Source of the DNA: Rotaria sp. Silwood1
Lineage: Eukaryota; Rotifera; Eurotatoria; Philodinida; Philodinidae
DNA length: 64,000 bases
Direction of reading: 5' to 3'
Assembly (NCBI GenBank): GCA_905250075.1
Contig: CAJNOP010000031.1
Location: forward strand, 136,869-200,868
In this document: in pieces, positions 37,201 through 49,049 of the stretch
Layout of the letters: every line of letters starts with the position of its first letter
How positions within the stretch are numbered: the first letter of the stretch is position 1
Made by a program: the position numbers and the translations under genes
Notes under the pieces: generated by a model
Databases searched by the model: none
What the model saw: only the letters and a program-made list of their open reading frames with translations
What the model was told of the DNA's origin: nothing

Positions 37201-37667
37201 GTTTCAAGATCATCATATGTAAATAAATCAATGCTTACCGATGTACTTTCCTAATTTTAATAAAAAGAAAAAGATTTTTTTTTGTTTTTTTTCTAAAAAT
37301 ATTTATCTTTTCATACTTGATTAACTGCATTTTCGAGCATACTAACAAAAATATTAAATGATTTAAAATTACCCGTTTTAGCTGTCATTGTTTCAATAGC
37401 TAAAAAAAAACAAAACATAGACGATGAAGAATTAATTATGAAAATCTAAATAGATTTACCTGTAACATCAAAAGATCCTTTCCATTGATCTGCACTTTCT
37501 TTTGCTTCAACTTCTAAATCCATTTGTGGTTGTTTAGAATTATGAATAGACATTGATATAATATATGGTTGATTTCGTATTAAGATTTCATTCGAACATA
37601 CATGTTTCAATGATGATGATTCAGATAAACCTGGATTTATAGCTGATAGATCAAGTGAATCCTTCAT
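34224..37667 (-). CDS. CCDC61: CCDC61/VFL3 homologue, basal-body coiled-coil protein
   Basis: Fourteen minus-strand exons could be joined with consistent phases: 37460-37667, 37317-37399, 36984-37250, 36875-36921, 36618-36813, 36468-36550, 36325-36387, 35093-35304, 34963-35038, 34839-34900, 34748-34783, 34567-34688, 34389-34503 and 34224-34330, giving 558 residues (human about 512). The N-terminal SAS6/XRCC4-like head is diagnostic: LEVEAKESADQWKGSF, TAKTGNFKSFNIFVSMLENA, SIDLFTYDDLETLR and YDRIYYPLSLPYCGKPDPV. A coiled coil follows (about residues 185-310), then a basic Ser/Arg-rich region, and the C-terminus IDERLKSLEKFMKENLPS. CCDC61/VFL3 organises basal bodies and spindle poles by binding microtubules; here it would serve multiciliated cells. 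Intron 7 is 1,020 nt and carries a dispersed repeat; the others are about 45-90 nt. Confidence 0.93.
35862..35965 (-). repeat. Dispersed repeat, copy B, inside CCDC61 intron 7
   Basis: Similar to 12510-12640 on the same strand, and open on the minus strand (LIVQKLDIQEYQMKFSVWS). It sits in the one long intron of CCDC61, so its insertion may explain that intron's size. Confidence 0.5.
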
Positions 37668-38367
37668 ATCTAAAATTATATTTTACATTTCGGTTTTTTT
37701 TTTTAATAAGAATCAAAACGAAATTTCATAAAATTAATAATCATTACACCAAATAAAAAATGTTATTCAGATTGTAAAGCGAGCATATATATGTATATAT
37801 AGCAGATTCTCATGCAACAGCAAATTACCAAGCAGATTAATGTTGACAACACCATATAACAATCAGTCTTAAAATGCTTTCTATGAAATGATATAATTAC
37901 CCTAAATTGATTGTTTTGAATTTTGAAATAGACGATATGTTCAATATACAATGAACAAATTCGTCTTTTCTCTATGTATAAAATTAAATTGAAAAAAAAC
38001 AAAAATTTATCTATTATGATATTTGAAATTTACTTTACGAATTTTTTTAATTACTATAAGAAATGACATGTTTTCTTATTGTAAAATTATCTTTGAATAT
38101 ACAAATCTGTCATTTGTAAACGCCAGTTGTTGTTGTTGTTGTTTTTTTTCTAAATTCATTTTTTTATCAAAAATTAATATTAAAATCTAAAAAAAAAGAA
38201 GAATCTAATTTAATTGTTGTAAGCCAAGAAAAAACAAAAAAAAACTTCGGATCTCTCTTCTACATTTATTCGCAGTGTTAACAAAGATATTATTTAATGT
38301 CGTTTCTGCATAAAAAGGATGAATAAACAAACAAAGGAAAAGATAAATCAATGTAATATGTCTATAA
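37668..38367. other. Spacer between PMPCB 3' end and CCDC61 5' end
   Basis: About 700 bp separate two minus-strand genes. It should hold the PMPCB terminator and the CCDC61 promoter. Apart from T-rich tracts and a GTT microsatellite (38124-38143) nothing is recognised. Confidence 0.5.
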
Positions 38368-40745
38368 TTAATGTGTGATGGTATACATTCGACTGCGTTG
38401 TCGATTATACTCTCGTAATTGTTCAATTGGACCTTAACAAAAATAAACAATTTTATTTAAAGAAAAATTTAAATTAATATTAAATAAACTAACCAACAGC
38501 AGCGATAGCTGGACAATGATTGTAAACATATTGTTTCATAGCTGTCATCACTGTTTTTGCATCAACAGCCTGAAATATATTTTATTTATTCCTGTCAATA
38601 ATAATTAATACTTACATCAATTCGTGCACTAAGTTCATGTAAAGGAATTCGTCGGCCATATGAAAGTAATTGACTAAACAAAAAAAAAAAACTTACAGTT
38701 GATTTAATATTATATAGAAAACAATAAATGAAACAAACCGTCCGATATCTTCACAAATTGGTGTTGAACCATCAAGTGTTGATAATAAATTTGTTTTAAA
38801 TAATTTCTTAGCTCGTTCTACTTCAATATCAGTACATGCTGTTGCAATACGACACCTTCATTAACAACAAAAAAATAGATAAATAAAAGTAAATTTGTAA
38901 ATAAAATACCATTCATCGAGTAATGCAGACATAGCATCATCAATACGCATTCTATCAGTAACTAAATAAGTTCCCCATAATCCCGTATCAGTATAACATG
39001 TATTAAATGATTGATATGAATGACATAAATTGTAAATAACGGATTGTTGACCAAGACGTGCAGCGACATGACCACGACCAGCCATTGATCTATATATTCA
39101 ATTAATTGGTCTTAATTTTTAAAATCAAATTTAAATAAATTTATCTTTCATTAGAAAAGATTTGCAAAAATCTATTCTCTATATGTCAATGCGCGTATGA
39201 AGAAATTTTCGAAGAACTATTAGCTACATGAAATACATAATTCATTTTTCAGTGGAAAATCATCGAACTGCTTATTGAGAATCGGCAAAAGGCAAGATAA
39301 CTAACTAGTTAAAAAACTTTTGTTACTGTGAAAATCATTAAAAAATTTTAAGGATTAATTCAATTGGGGTAAATTATTTCTAAAATGATCAAGCGCCAGA
39401 AACGAACAGTGTGATTCGTTGATGGATGAAACTGATTTTATTTTTCTTTTTCCTAACAAATCAATACCTGTTTAAGACCTAGAAAACTAAATACACATTT
39501 ATTGAAATGAGTAATAATTACCTATCCCATTGACCAACAATAGTCGATGCAACCATCAATGGAATAGTATCAGCATGAGCCCAACCTGTACTTTCAACAG
39601 CAACAGCAATATGAGCTAATGGCATTTCATCGTCACGAACACGAATTTCACTACCCGAAAAACTAATAAAAAAAAACAATAAATAAATAAATTTAAAGAT
39701 TAAAAATAAAAATCAATGAAATATTATTACCGGCATGGCAAAAGATCAGGTACTTCTCCTTCATAACCAGCTTTTAATTTTCCAAAATGTTCTTCACTTA
39801 AACGAACTAATTGATCATGATTAACACCACCAGCAGCAGTTAAAACCATTCGTGGTGCTTTATAATGTGTTCCAACATATTTAAGTAAATCACCTTTTTT
39901 AATAGATCTCAAAAGATAAAATAAAATAAAATAAATCAAAGATTTATTAAATAAATTTACTTAATATTGTCTGTAGGACCAAGAACACTTCTAGCTAATG
40001 GTGTACCTTGATAAGCAGTTGCATGTAAATGATCAAAAGTAACATCTTGAAGATTATTTTCTATTTCTTCCATTTCACATAAAATTGTATGACGTTCACG
40101 TTCAATTTCTTCTTCATTAAATTGACTATTTTGAATTATATCCGATAAAATTTCAACAACTATTCATATTCAATATCAAAATAAGATGAAAATAAAAAAC
40201 AAAACAAATAAAATTACTTTGTGGTAAATCTTTACTGAAACATTTAGCATAATAAGCAGTTTGTTCTCGTGATGTATAAGCATTTAGATGTGCACCAAGA
40301 TTTTCAATTTGAGCTTCAAGATCACGTTGTGTTCGTTTATTTGTACTCTGATAAAATATGTTTTGTTTTTTAGTTTTCAATATAAAAAATAAAAATTTCA
40401 AATATATTTACTTTGAATGCCATATGTTCAAGAAAATGAGCCGTACCATTATTTTGTGCTGTTTCAAATCGACTTCCAGCATCAATCCAAACACCAACAG
40501 TACATGTTGGAATTCCATAATCTTCTGATGCAACACGTAAACCATTTTTAATTGCTGTTACACGAGTTTCAGGAACATTTAAAAGTGTTTGTTCAAATGT
40601 TACTGTTGGATTTGTTTGTAATGCTGTTGTTGCATTACGAAACTAAAAGAAAATTATCAATTAGAAATTAGAAATAGAACTAAAATTTTACTGATGATCG
40701 AGCAGTATAACGACCAGCTCCATGAAGAAGACTACGAAGAAGCAT
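38368..40745 (-). CDS. PMPCB: Mitochondrial-processing peptidase subunit beta
   Basis: Eleven minus-strand exons join in phase: 40692-40745, 40412-40642, 40218-40347, 39961-40159, 39731-39907, 39522-39662, 38910-39089, 38739-38855, 38616-38673, 38494-38569 and 38368-38432, giving 475 residues (human 489). The first exon is a mitochondrial presequence ([18 protein letters not shown]). The inverted zinc motif HxxEH is present as HFLEHMAF, with the downstream Glu in [19 protein letters not shown]; this marks the catalytic beta subunit rather than alpha or a respiratory-complex core protein. The second M16 half holds [16 protein letters not shown] and a C-terminal [11 protein letters not shown]. 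With MPP alpha it cleaves presequences from imported proteins in the matrix. Intron 6 is long (432 nt); the rest are 58-95 nt. No disruption is seen. Confidence 0.96.
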
Positions 40746-43700
40746 GTTATTAATAAATTTTATCTACAAAATGAGATATATTTGGCAACTGTAGAGCAAA
40801 AAAAAAATTACATATTTTTTTTTTCAACCATGTTGAAAACGAAATATGTGACGACATCTATTAGAAAACTTAATAAATATTATTGAAAATGTATTGTATT
40901 ATAAAAATAATTGTATAAATTTAAATATCATTGTCGATCTAAAGTATTATTTTTAAAGTGATTTAGCGACACTAGCAACAACGTTAGTTACATTTAATTG
41001 GTTTAATTACAATACCCATCTGAATCTGATTATAGAACCTCGAATGATTTATGCAAGAGGACATCTATTTTTACATTTTGTATATATGATTGAAAAGCTA
41101 CGTCATCTGTAAGAAACAGATATAAAAATTGACAATTCTGATCGTTTTTTTTAAATATCTGGATAAGAAATTATTTTGAAATACCATTTTCACGCAAAAC
41201 TTCTACGTTCAACATGTTTTTAGGATATATGTTATACAACTGAAGTTAAAAGTATACTATTTGTTAATTATATTTTTCAATGAAATATTTGTGAAACATC
41301 AATTTTACGATTAAATCAAACAGTTTTTATTTAAATTTATATGAACTTAAACGTCGAAAACATACATTAAGAAGTGATATCAGCCATCAATGGTCAACAG
41401 TAGCCAACATAATTAACCAAAACTTTATAATGATCGAAAAGCAAATAAAATGAAACCACAAAATTTGTAAATCCCTCTAATAGAACCTGATATATCAGCA
41501 TTCCAATTATATATTATTCGAGAAGTAAGACTAGATAGAATAGTTATTCTACCAACCATCAAAGCAGCAAGAAAGATTATTTTATTCGTGTGTTTAGGCA
41601 AGATCACCTCTGTTAGATTACCTGTTTAATTCTTAAGTAGATATAGAAAAAAATGCTCTATTTTACAAAGAAAAACTTATCAGTATGTTCACTAATGAGA
41701 CTGTATAAATAGAAATAAAGTTATTTATTAATGTTATAACTTAATGGACTATCGAGATTTATATAAGAAAAATGGAACTCTTATACTAAATTTCTCAATA
41801 TTTGATTTTGACGTAAAAAAGAAACATTTCTTTATATGAAACACGTTTTGAGAAATATGAGTAAATCCTCATATGTCTGGATGATTTGGCTTTCAAGTTG
41901 TCAACTATATATTAATGGTTTTTTCTTCGAATTCACCAAACACGAATTCTTGTTATGATTTCATTGTTAACATATGCTAATCTCTTGTAAATTTCTTGAT
42001 GTAAAAATCAAGATTTTGACCTTGAGCGGCGTTACATTATGGTCAATATAAATGACACGTGAATCTATCTCACAGAAATATTTTGATTAACTTTTTCATG
42101 GAGTATACAAATACTGATGAACACAATGTAGGGATATAAAACCATCTATAATTATCCTTGTTTAACATGATTTAGGTCTCTATTTTTATAATGTATATCA
42201 TAGTTTATGACGAATATTTATGAAATATTCTTGCTTGAGTTTATTTTCATTGATATTTCATCTTCTATTGATCGTTCTATATAATTAAAATGCGATAATT
42301 AACAGAGCTAAAGCAGGCCATATAATCTGTTTGCCTGCCTGTAGCAGACTAGACAGTCAGCTAAAAAATGGTAGATCATCTAGTCTGTCTAAATTTGTTT
42401 TTTTAATGTAACACTTTAATCTAGTTAATTGGATTATTCATAGAAAATAGATTGCAATTATAGTTAATTTTCAATAATAACTGTTTAATATGCCAAATTA
42501 TACGAATATTTAAGTATAACTATTGGAAAAAAAGATAAGAAATTTCACTACCATTCTGAAATATACTGTTATACTAGTTGATCACACAAATGTTAATATA
42601 TTTTGATTTTTCGCACTACAGATGATTTTGAAAACATATTGGAAAAAAAAATACTTACTATTGAAAAGTGACCTAGGAGTATTGTATACATGAGACATAA
42701 TATTTCAGGTATGTTTGACTAATATTTTCTTGGTTTCGATTAGACAAAAAACGGTTAGAATAAAAAGAAACATTAGATTATGAGTTAGTATTCAAACATC
42801 GACTAGATTTATGTGAATATTAAAACGTTTTGAGATTGACAAAATGGATCATTTGTTGAAATACTTTCATCAGTGAGAAATACTTCTACTATAGCACAAT
42901 TAAACTCGGACAGATAATAACATAAATGACAAATACCAAAACACCTCTTTGAAAACAATAATATGATTTGTTTTTAAATAATATTTAGTTTTTTTTCTCA
43001 TCAAATTCATAAAAAGATTCAAGGTTATGCCTTGAGAAGGGTGTGGATGTAAGCGAGTAAGAGTTACATGAAAAGACACCCACACCCACATTCCAATTCA
43101 TGCTTGCATTTCTTATTGAAGTTATTCGAATCCGTATGCTGAGAGATTACTTTCTAAAATCATGACCAAAAATTTTATTTTATATAGTTTATATACAAAC
43201 AGTCGCGAGAAAAAATTTTTATTTTCATTAACAAGATGAATATGTCAGAAAATCGAGAATAGCAGTTCAAAGAAAACTAAATATTCTTCAGAGAATGTAA
43301 TCTTAAATCAACATGTTATCATCTTTTAAAATACAAAGATGATCCTGCATTTATTATCAATGGAGGTTTTGAAAGCCTGGGAATATCACTTTTTGATATT
43401 GTTTGGACAAAATTTAGAAGTTTTGACTTCTATATTCAATATTTAATCAAATTAACTATTTTCATCTCAAGATATATATGATATTGAAAATTGTGACAAC
43501 TAAAAAACCTGAAAAATCTTGATTCTGTTACAATTCGAAAAGTTTTTATTTCCTTTCAAGAAATAGATTTTTACAGCAGAACTGTTTCTTAAACAAGTTT
43601 CGTCTTATATTAAGAGCTTTAGATAACACCGATACTGATAAGCAGTAAAATCTATCTATTTGATCAATAAATCACAAAATGTTCCGCCTAGATATTAAAA

Positions 43701-44160
43701 AAATGATAAATAATAAAATATAAAAATTTAATACGTCAGTGCAATTGATACAAAAATATAATATCAGGATTAATCGGATATTGTTATGCTTTAATTGGAA
43801 AATATTTAGGCTTTATCAATAGATTATTGAACAGATATAACATAAATAGAAATATGAATAAGATTATGAAAAACAGCTCTCACAATATTTAGCTACCTAT
43901 CTATCTATATAACTACCATAGAATTTTATTATTTTCATATCACTAAGTAATATTGAAAGAAAAGCCTCGTATAAGTAGCGAACATATTTGTTCAACAACG
44001 ATAAGAAATTTTGTTTCATATAATAGTACTTTCTCTACACGCCGTTGCCAACATCACTATTGTCGTCATTTTCTTCATGATATTTTATGTATCCATATGT
44101 AAGAGATCGAATACGTCATTGATACTCTAATAGATCGATTTATTTATTAATTAATAGTTC
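40746..44160. other. Gene-poor region upstream of PMPCB
   Basis: The right flank of PMPCB, including its promoter, then AT-rich DNA without a supported gene. A small inverted pair around 42330-42400 (AGACTAGACAG / CTAGTCTGTCT) and the foldback at 43039-43093 are the only structures seen. Confidence 0.5.
43039..43093. repeat. G-rich/C-rich telomere-like foldback
   Basis: GGGTGTGGATGT on the left and ACACCCACACCCACATTC on the right are about 30 bp apart in inverted orientation, so they can pair. Both resemble TGTGGG, the reported bdelloid telomere unit. It is too short to be a telomere. Confidence 0.5.
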
Positions 44161-44550
44161 TTATGCTTCAATTAAACGATTGTCATGATCACGATAACGT
44201 TTACGTTGGTGCTTTGCAGGACGTTTTTGTTTTATTTCTTGAGATACTGATATCAACGTTTGTTCATCTAACTCCTTTTTTAATAGAATATATTTCCAAA
44301 TGTTTGGATGTGGTGCATTTCGTCTGTTACAGAGAAATATTTCAGTATGAATAATAAAATTTGAAATATACATTTAGTAAAAGTATCAATTTAAAAAAAG
44401 GAAATAAGTTCAATTAATGCAGCAACTCTCAGTAAAACTTACGCATTTATTGAGCGATGGTAGCCTTCAAGGACATTATTTGTTCTATGTGTAAATTCAA
44501 TGGAGGAAAAATGATTCCATCGTACTGGTGGAAATTTGCTTTCATACAAA
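44161..44550 (-). pseudogene. MULE-type transposase C-terminal fragment (copy 2)
   Basis: Two minus-strand exons join in phase: about 44453-44550 (PPVRWNHFSSIEFTHRTNN, then VLEGYHRSINA) and 44161-44323 (RNAPHPNIWKYILLKKELDE... to a TAA at 44161). The donor is GTAAGT, the acceptor AACAG, and the intron 129 nt. The W-N-H, RTNN-LEGYH and HPNIW words are the conserved C-terminal end of Mutator-like transposases common in bdelloids and other invertebrates. The N-terminal FLYWCH finger and DDE catalytic domain are not present upstream, so this is a fragment, though the remaining part has no stop and could be an exapted or partially deleted copy. It parallels 11105-11455. Confidence 0.65.
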
Positions 44551-44829
44551 TATACACACGTATATATATATGTCAGTCGATCGCTTTTCTTTCTTTTGAG
44601 AAATTCAATTTGTCAGTTTCTTTGTTTTTATTTTATTACGCATTTAAAAAAATAAGGACATCTTGACCGTTTTCTCGGTTTTTATGTACCACTGATACTG
44701 CGTCGTTTGGGCCACAGAATCATCTGATAATACTTCAAAGTTTTTCTATATTCATTTATATCATGTACATAATTTAAGACTATTACATCGCTAGATAATA
44801 TATTATATACTTACTATAAATGCTCTTAA

Positions 44830-45541
44830 GAGGGTCACAGTTTTTTTGATCACCACAAAAAGATAGTTTTGATCACCAAACAATTAAAAATACAAATTGT
44901 GACCCTTAAAAGATTGTTTTGATCACTATACACTTTTAGATTCCAATGATCACCCAAAAAAGTTACTTTTGATCACCAGATTTTTCAACATTCATCCAAT
45001 ATATTATTTCTCCCAAAAAATATAACATAAAAAAATTGCCTTAAGTTCATAATTCTATAAAGAATATTTGCAATATTGACAACATTTAAATGAATATTTT
45101 GTGGAATTCTTAAGATTATTTATTCAATATTGACATACACCATTTGATTTAGCAACAACTTTAACCTCATCAAGTGAATGAACTATACTTAATACAGACC
45201 AGTTTAACGCTGACATTTTTCAAATGAATATTTCCAAGTATTTTGTATAAATGTATGCACCGGCCACTGACCCTGTGATACGAATTACTGTTTATATGTA
45301 ATATACAGAGAAAAGAGAAAAGTTGATGAAATGCAAGTGATACTGGATAAACAAGCTAGAAATGATGCAACATCACAACGATTTGAAAACTTGGTGATCA
45401 AAAGCTTTTTTTTTCGGTGATCATTTGTATCTAAAAGTGTGTGGTGATCAAAACAATCCTTTACGGGTCATGATTTGTATTTTTAATTGTTTGGTGATCA
45501 AAACTATCTTCTTATGGTGATCAAAAGTCCTTTTTCCCCTC
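44830..45541. mobile_element. TTAA-flanked MITE with about 160-bp inverted repeats
   Basis: The two ends (44830-44990 and 45385-45541) are long inverted copies of each other, each carrying several GATCACC units (TTTTGATCACCAAACAATTA is identical on both sides). TTAA lies immediately outside both ends (44826-44829 and 45542-45545), and the terminal bases are GAGGG/CCCTC. TTAA duplication is characteristic of piggyBac-type insertion. The 390-bp interior has no coding sequence. It is a non-autonomous element; the family assignment rests on the TTAA. Confidence 0.8.
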
Positions 45542-45689
45542 TTAAGACATCAATGAATGGAAAATAATGAAATAACACAAAAGATGATATAATACATGCT
45601 GCTTTATTATATCTAATTGTTTGTGGTGAGACCACAGAACTGATGAACAAAAAACTAACATGATTTTTGTTTCTGAAAAAATACATATT

Positions 45690-45763
45690 TGATCCGACCC
45701 GAGCAGACCCGAGATTAAAAAATTTTTCCTGATCTGACTCGACCCGACACGAGTCGAACACTG
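45690..45763 (-). mobile_element. Possible solo hAT terminus
   Basis: On the minus strand the segment begins CAGTGTTCGACTCGTGTCGG and continues with repeated GGGTC/CGGGT words. CAGTG starts and such CGGGTC-rich subterminal repeats are frequent at hAT ends. No matching second end was found, so it is probably a fragment. Confidence 0.35.
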
Positions 45764-47248
45764 TTAGGCTTTATACATGTTTGATGCAGAAAGTAAATGA
45801 AATATTTTCAATATAAATTTTATTCAATTAATTTTTTTATTCAATCGACAATACTTTATTCTGAAAATAATTAGAGAATATATTAGACATATAATTAAGA
45901 ATTGTCATCATTGGATAAATGAAATCCTATTGTCGTTTTTTTCTCAGAATCAATTAAATTACTTAAGTTTATTTTGAATTGTTCTCTTATTAACATAATT
46001 AAATGAAGCGATTATCTATTATTATCAATAATATATAATAGTACAATGGTAAATATTTTATATTATATAAATATTTAATATAATTTTTATCAAATGATTT
46101 ATATTGATTGTCTATCATTATTCGATTATTGAACATTTTTTTGTTTTGTCTTAGAGATTCATGTTATTATTGTCTCCTATTTTATTTTAATTTTTTATTG
46201 AAACTTGTTCACATTTCTTGACTAATTCCTTTAAATGTGACACAATATAATATTCTGATATTTATTAGAATGCATATTGTACATATTTTATATGAAAATT
46301 CTATGTAGAGGTATAAACTAATGAACACGTTATAAAAATGTCGTCATATCAATACTTATCGATAATTGATATATATAATTTAACTTGTTATATATGTCGT
46401 CTACTAGCCATTGTTTGCCGATCATTTCTGTGTTGGATAAAATGTGTAGATATGAATGTGAATGGTTGAAAATCTTGTCTTCATTTACATTGACATCAAA
46501 CCATCTCGAAATTTGAATATACAAATATTTACTTGTTTGATTTTTGATATAGAAGTAATTCTAAAAGAATTTAATATTTCAACCTGTTTAAATGTATTTA
46601 TATATTGTTATTGAGTTTGCTTAGTTGTTTGAAAACAAAAAATAGATTTGTGACAGGGAAGCTTAACCATTTGTTAAACAAAATCTATATTTCATTCTAG
46701 ATGATTGTCCAAATTATATTTAAGTAAAAAAGATCATCGATTCATAATAGAATTCATTTTACATGTTGTTTTTTTTTTATTTGAAATAATAAATAAAATC
46801 TAGTTTGACATTTAAAATTTGGGTGTGGGTGGGGATGTGGGTGAGTGTGGCAGTAGGTAGTAATCTTCGTTGTAAACACACCAACACCCACACCCCAGTG
46901 AAGCTGAAGAATCTACGTGGGTTTCACATTGCAGCCTCAAATGGGCTGCGCTAAGAAGCTTTATTTATTCTTTTAATGTTTGCTCATATATTGTCTTTTT
47001 TTCTTGAAGAAAATGGTTTTTCTAGTTGCTCATTACGACATCGAAAATTCTCTTATGTTTGATGGGTGAAGCGATATGCAACTTATCTTTTTTTCTTTTC
47101 TATCGCTGCTGTTATTACCAGTCGTGTATGTCGTGTAGAAGCACTAAAAAGAAAGGTAGACGTGTAGTTACTTGGGCAAACAGACTCTACTGATTCCATT
47201 ATCTATTAAAGCAAATAATTGCGCAAGCATACTGTAATTTGAAGAAAT
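45764..47248. other. AT-rich DNA upstream of the F-box exon
   Basis: No gene is supported. It contains the telomere-like foldback at 46819-46897 and presumably the promoter of the F-box gene. Confidence 0.45.
46819..46897. repeat. G-rich/C-rich telomere-like foldback
   Basis: Left: GGGTGTGGGTGGGGATGTGG. Right, about 45 bp on: ACACCAACACCCACACCCC. The two are inverted and resemble the TGTGGG unit reported for bdelloid telomeres. Just after it, GCAGCC and GGGCTGC form another small hairpin. Confidence 0.5.
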
Positions 47249-47491
47249 ATGGTCAACAAACAGCATGATATAAAGAAACACAGATTTCAGCGAACATTCA
47301 TTCTTAAAACGCACACGATTCAAAAGCAAGCAGATGTTATGGATGATAAAACTCCTGCAACTCTTCTTACATTACCGGTTGATATTGTCTATCATATTTT
47401 GGACAAACTTGATGATCTTACAATAATATGGTCCGTTCGCAACGTTTGTGAACGATTAAATATAATTATTGATACGTATCATCGATATCAG
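47249..47491 (+). CDS. F-box exon (5' part of an F-box/LRR gene)
   Basis: An 81-codon open exon with ATGs at 47249 and 47339; the second fits the conserved start better (MDDKTPATLLTLPVDIVYHI). The F-box is LPVDIVYHILDKLDDLTIIW followed by SVRNVCERLNIIIDTYHRYQ, ending at a phase-0 donor (CAG/GTAAAA) at 47491. The F-box would bind SKP1 and place the attached repeats as substrate receptor of an SCF ubiquitin ligase. The HRYQ ending and phase-0 junction fit directly onto the phase-0 LRR exons starting at 49.05 kb, so I infer one gene with an enlarged intron between. Confidence 0.75.
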
Positions 47492-49049
47492 GTAAAATTT
47501 TCCATTATTTTTTTTCTTATGGTGCTGTTTCCTGTTAGAATAGTCATTGTTTGAGTATAATATTAGAAGTGGAATAGTTTTAGTCATGCATTTCTGTTGC
47601 TTGACCATCGTATTGAAAACATTTTTCCATCTGCAAAGGTTTTTAGTTACAAAACTCTAATTGAAACATACGTCACAGTTAACATGAAAATAGAGCTGTA
47701 TTTTAAACATATGAGTTCATTCCAGAACAAAAGTACACATTACCAGCTAATTTTTGTAAATGAACTGAACTTATTGATTCCGGCAATTGCATACAATATA
47801 AAGTCATATTAAACACCACAAACAGAAGGGTGTAGCTGTGACTGTGGATGTGGCTGTAGGTGGGCTTCACACCCGTGCTACTTAAGAAAGGAAACTCCCT
47901 GCATTTTTATACAAGGGAAAGTCAACCTCAAGTATTTTTCGAAAAAAGATCAATTGTTTAAAGGAGTACCCTTAATATAAGACAGTTTAATTTTGGTTTT
48001 AAAATTCTGTTTAACAGCATTTTGAAGTTTGGATATTTAATTAAAAATAATTTTTGCGTATACTAATGACAACTAAACCAAGTAAAACCTTGTTTTTCTT
48101 TCCAAGAAAAAAAAACAAAATTTCAACAATAGTTTTGAACAAATTTTGCTTGCTGCTCAGAGGTATCAATCCAGCAAAAACATACTTCCACTATGTAATG
48201 ACTCGATAACATATTGATTATATTACTGTTTTTCATATTCATCGAGAAAAATTAGATTTATCTTTTTTAAGTCAGAATATCTTTTTTTATTCGCTAGCTT
48301 CTATCATGTTTTGAAACAATAAAATATCAGACTTATCAGACTTAAATACGATTAAAACCTAACAAAAAGAAACATCTGACGTTTACCATGATAAACAAGT
48401 TGAGAACGTCACGTATCGACCCCTTTTCCAGTTTGCTGTTACCGAAAAGTTGAGCTTACTCTAGATTGAAATCGTCCCGCCGCCTGTCATCCTGTTTAAT
48501 TTTGCCTAAACCTCAATTCTGGCTGACATTTTATTTCATGGAATTCCAGTGAATTTGATTATTTACTTCAAAGTTTATAGAAACTTATATCTCGTCGATT
48601 TCTACTGTCGTAATGAAGAGGTGAATGACAGATGAAAAATTTCATTGATACGACTCATTTTAAAATATCTGATACAAAAGTCAATTTTGTAAGCCCCTTT
48701 TACCATCACAAATAACACAAAAGAAACACATAAAAATTGAACTACAATCGTACATTTATTTAATACGTGAATAATCAACAATTTTCAGGTGCCATATGTA
48801 TCAAACGAAAGGAACATTAAGGTAGCCACCAACTGCACCCAGAGCCGACTCCTTACTCATACCCTTTCAGAAGAATGACTCCTTTGCTCCCCCTTATTAC
48901 ATATGCCATTAGTAAATATCAATCGCCAATTACCTAACAATTTATATAGAGGGCCCTACACAGCATACACAACATTTATAAATAAACGCATATTCATGTA
49001 TATATATATATATGTAATATATAAACACACAATAAAACAAAATTTGTAA
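47492..49049. other. Putative long intron between F-box exon and LRR exons
   Basis: 1.56 kb without supported exons; a 71-codon open frame at 47597-47812 lacks recognisable motifs. A G-rich tract at 47827-47862 (GGGTGTAGCTGTGACTGTGG...) followed by TTCACACCCGTGC belongs to the telomere-like foldback group, and a TA repeat lies at 49000-49013. All other introns of the array are 57-58 nt, so an insertion or loss of LRR exons is likely here. Confidence 0.45.

Noticed and set aside
39090..39521. A gene boundary inside PMPCB because of the 432-nt gap
   Set aside because: Exons on either side join in phase (AG/A) and continue the same M16 domain, so it is an intron.
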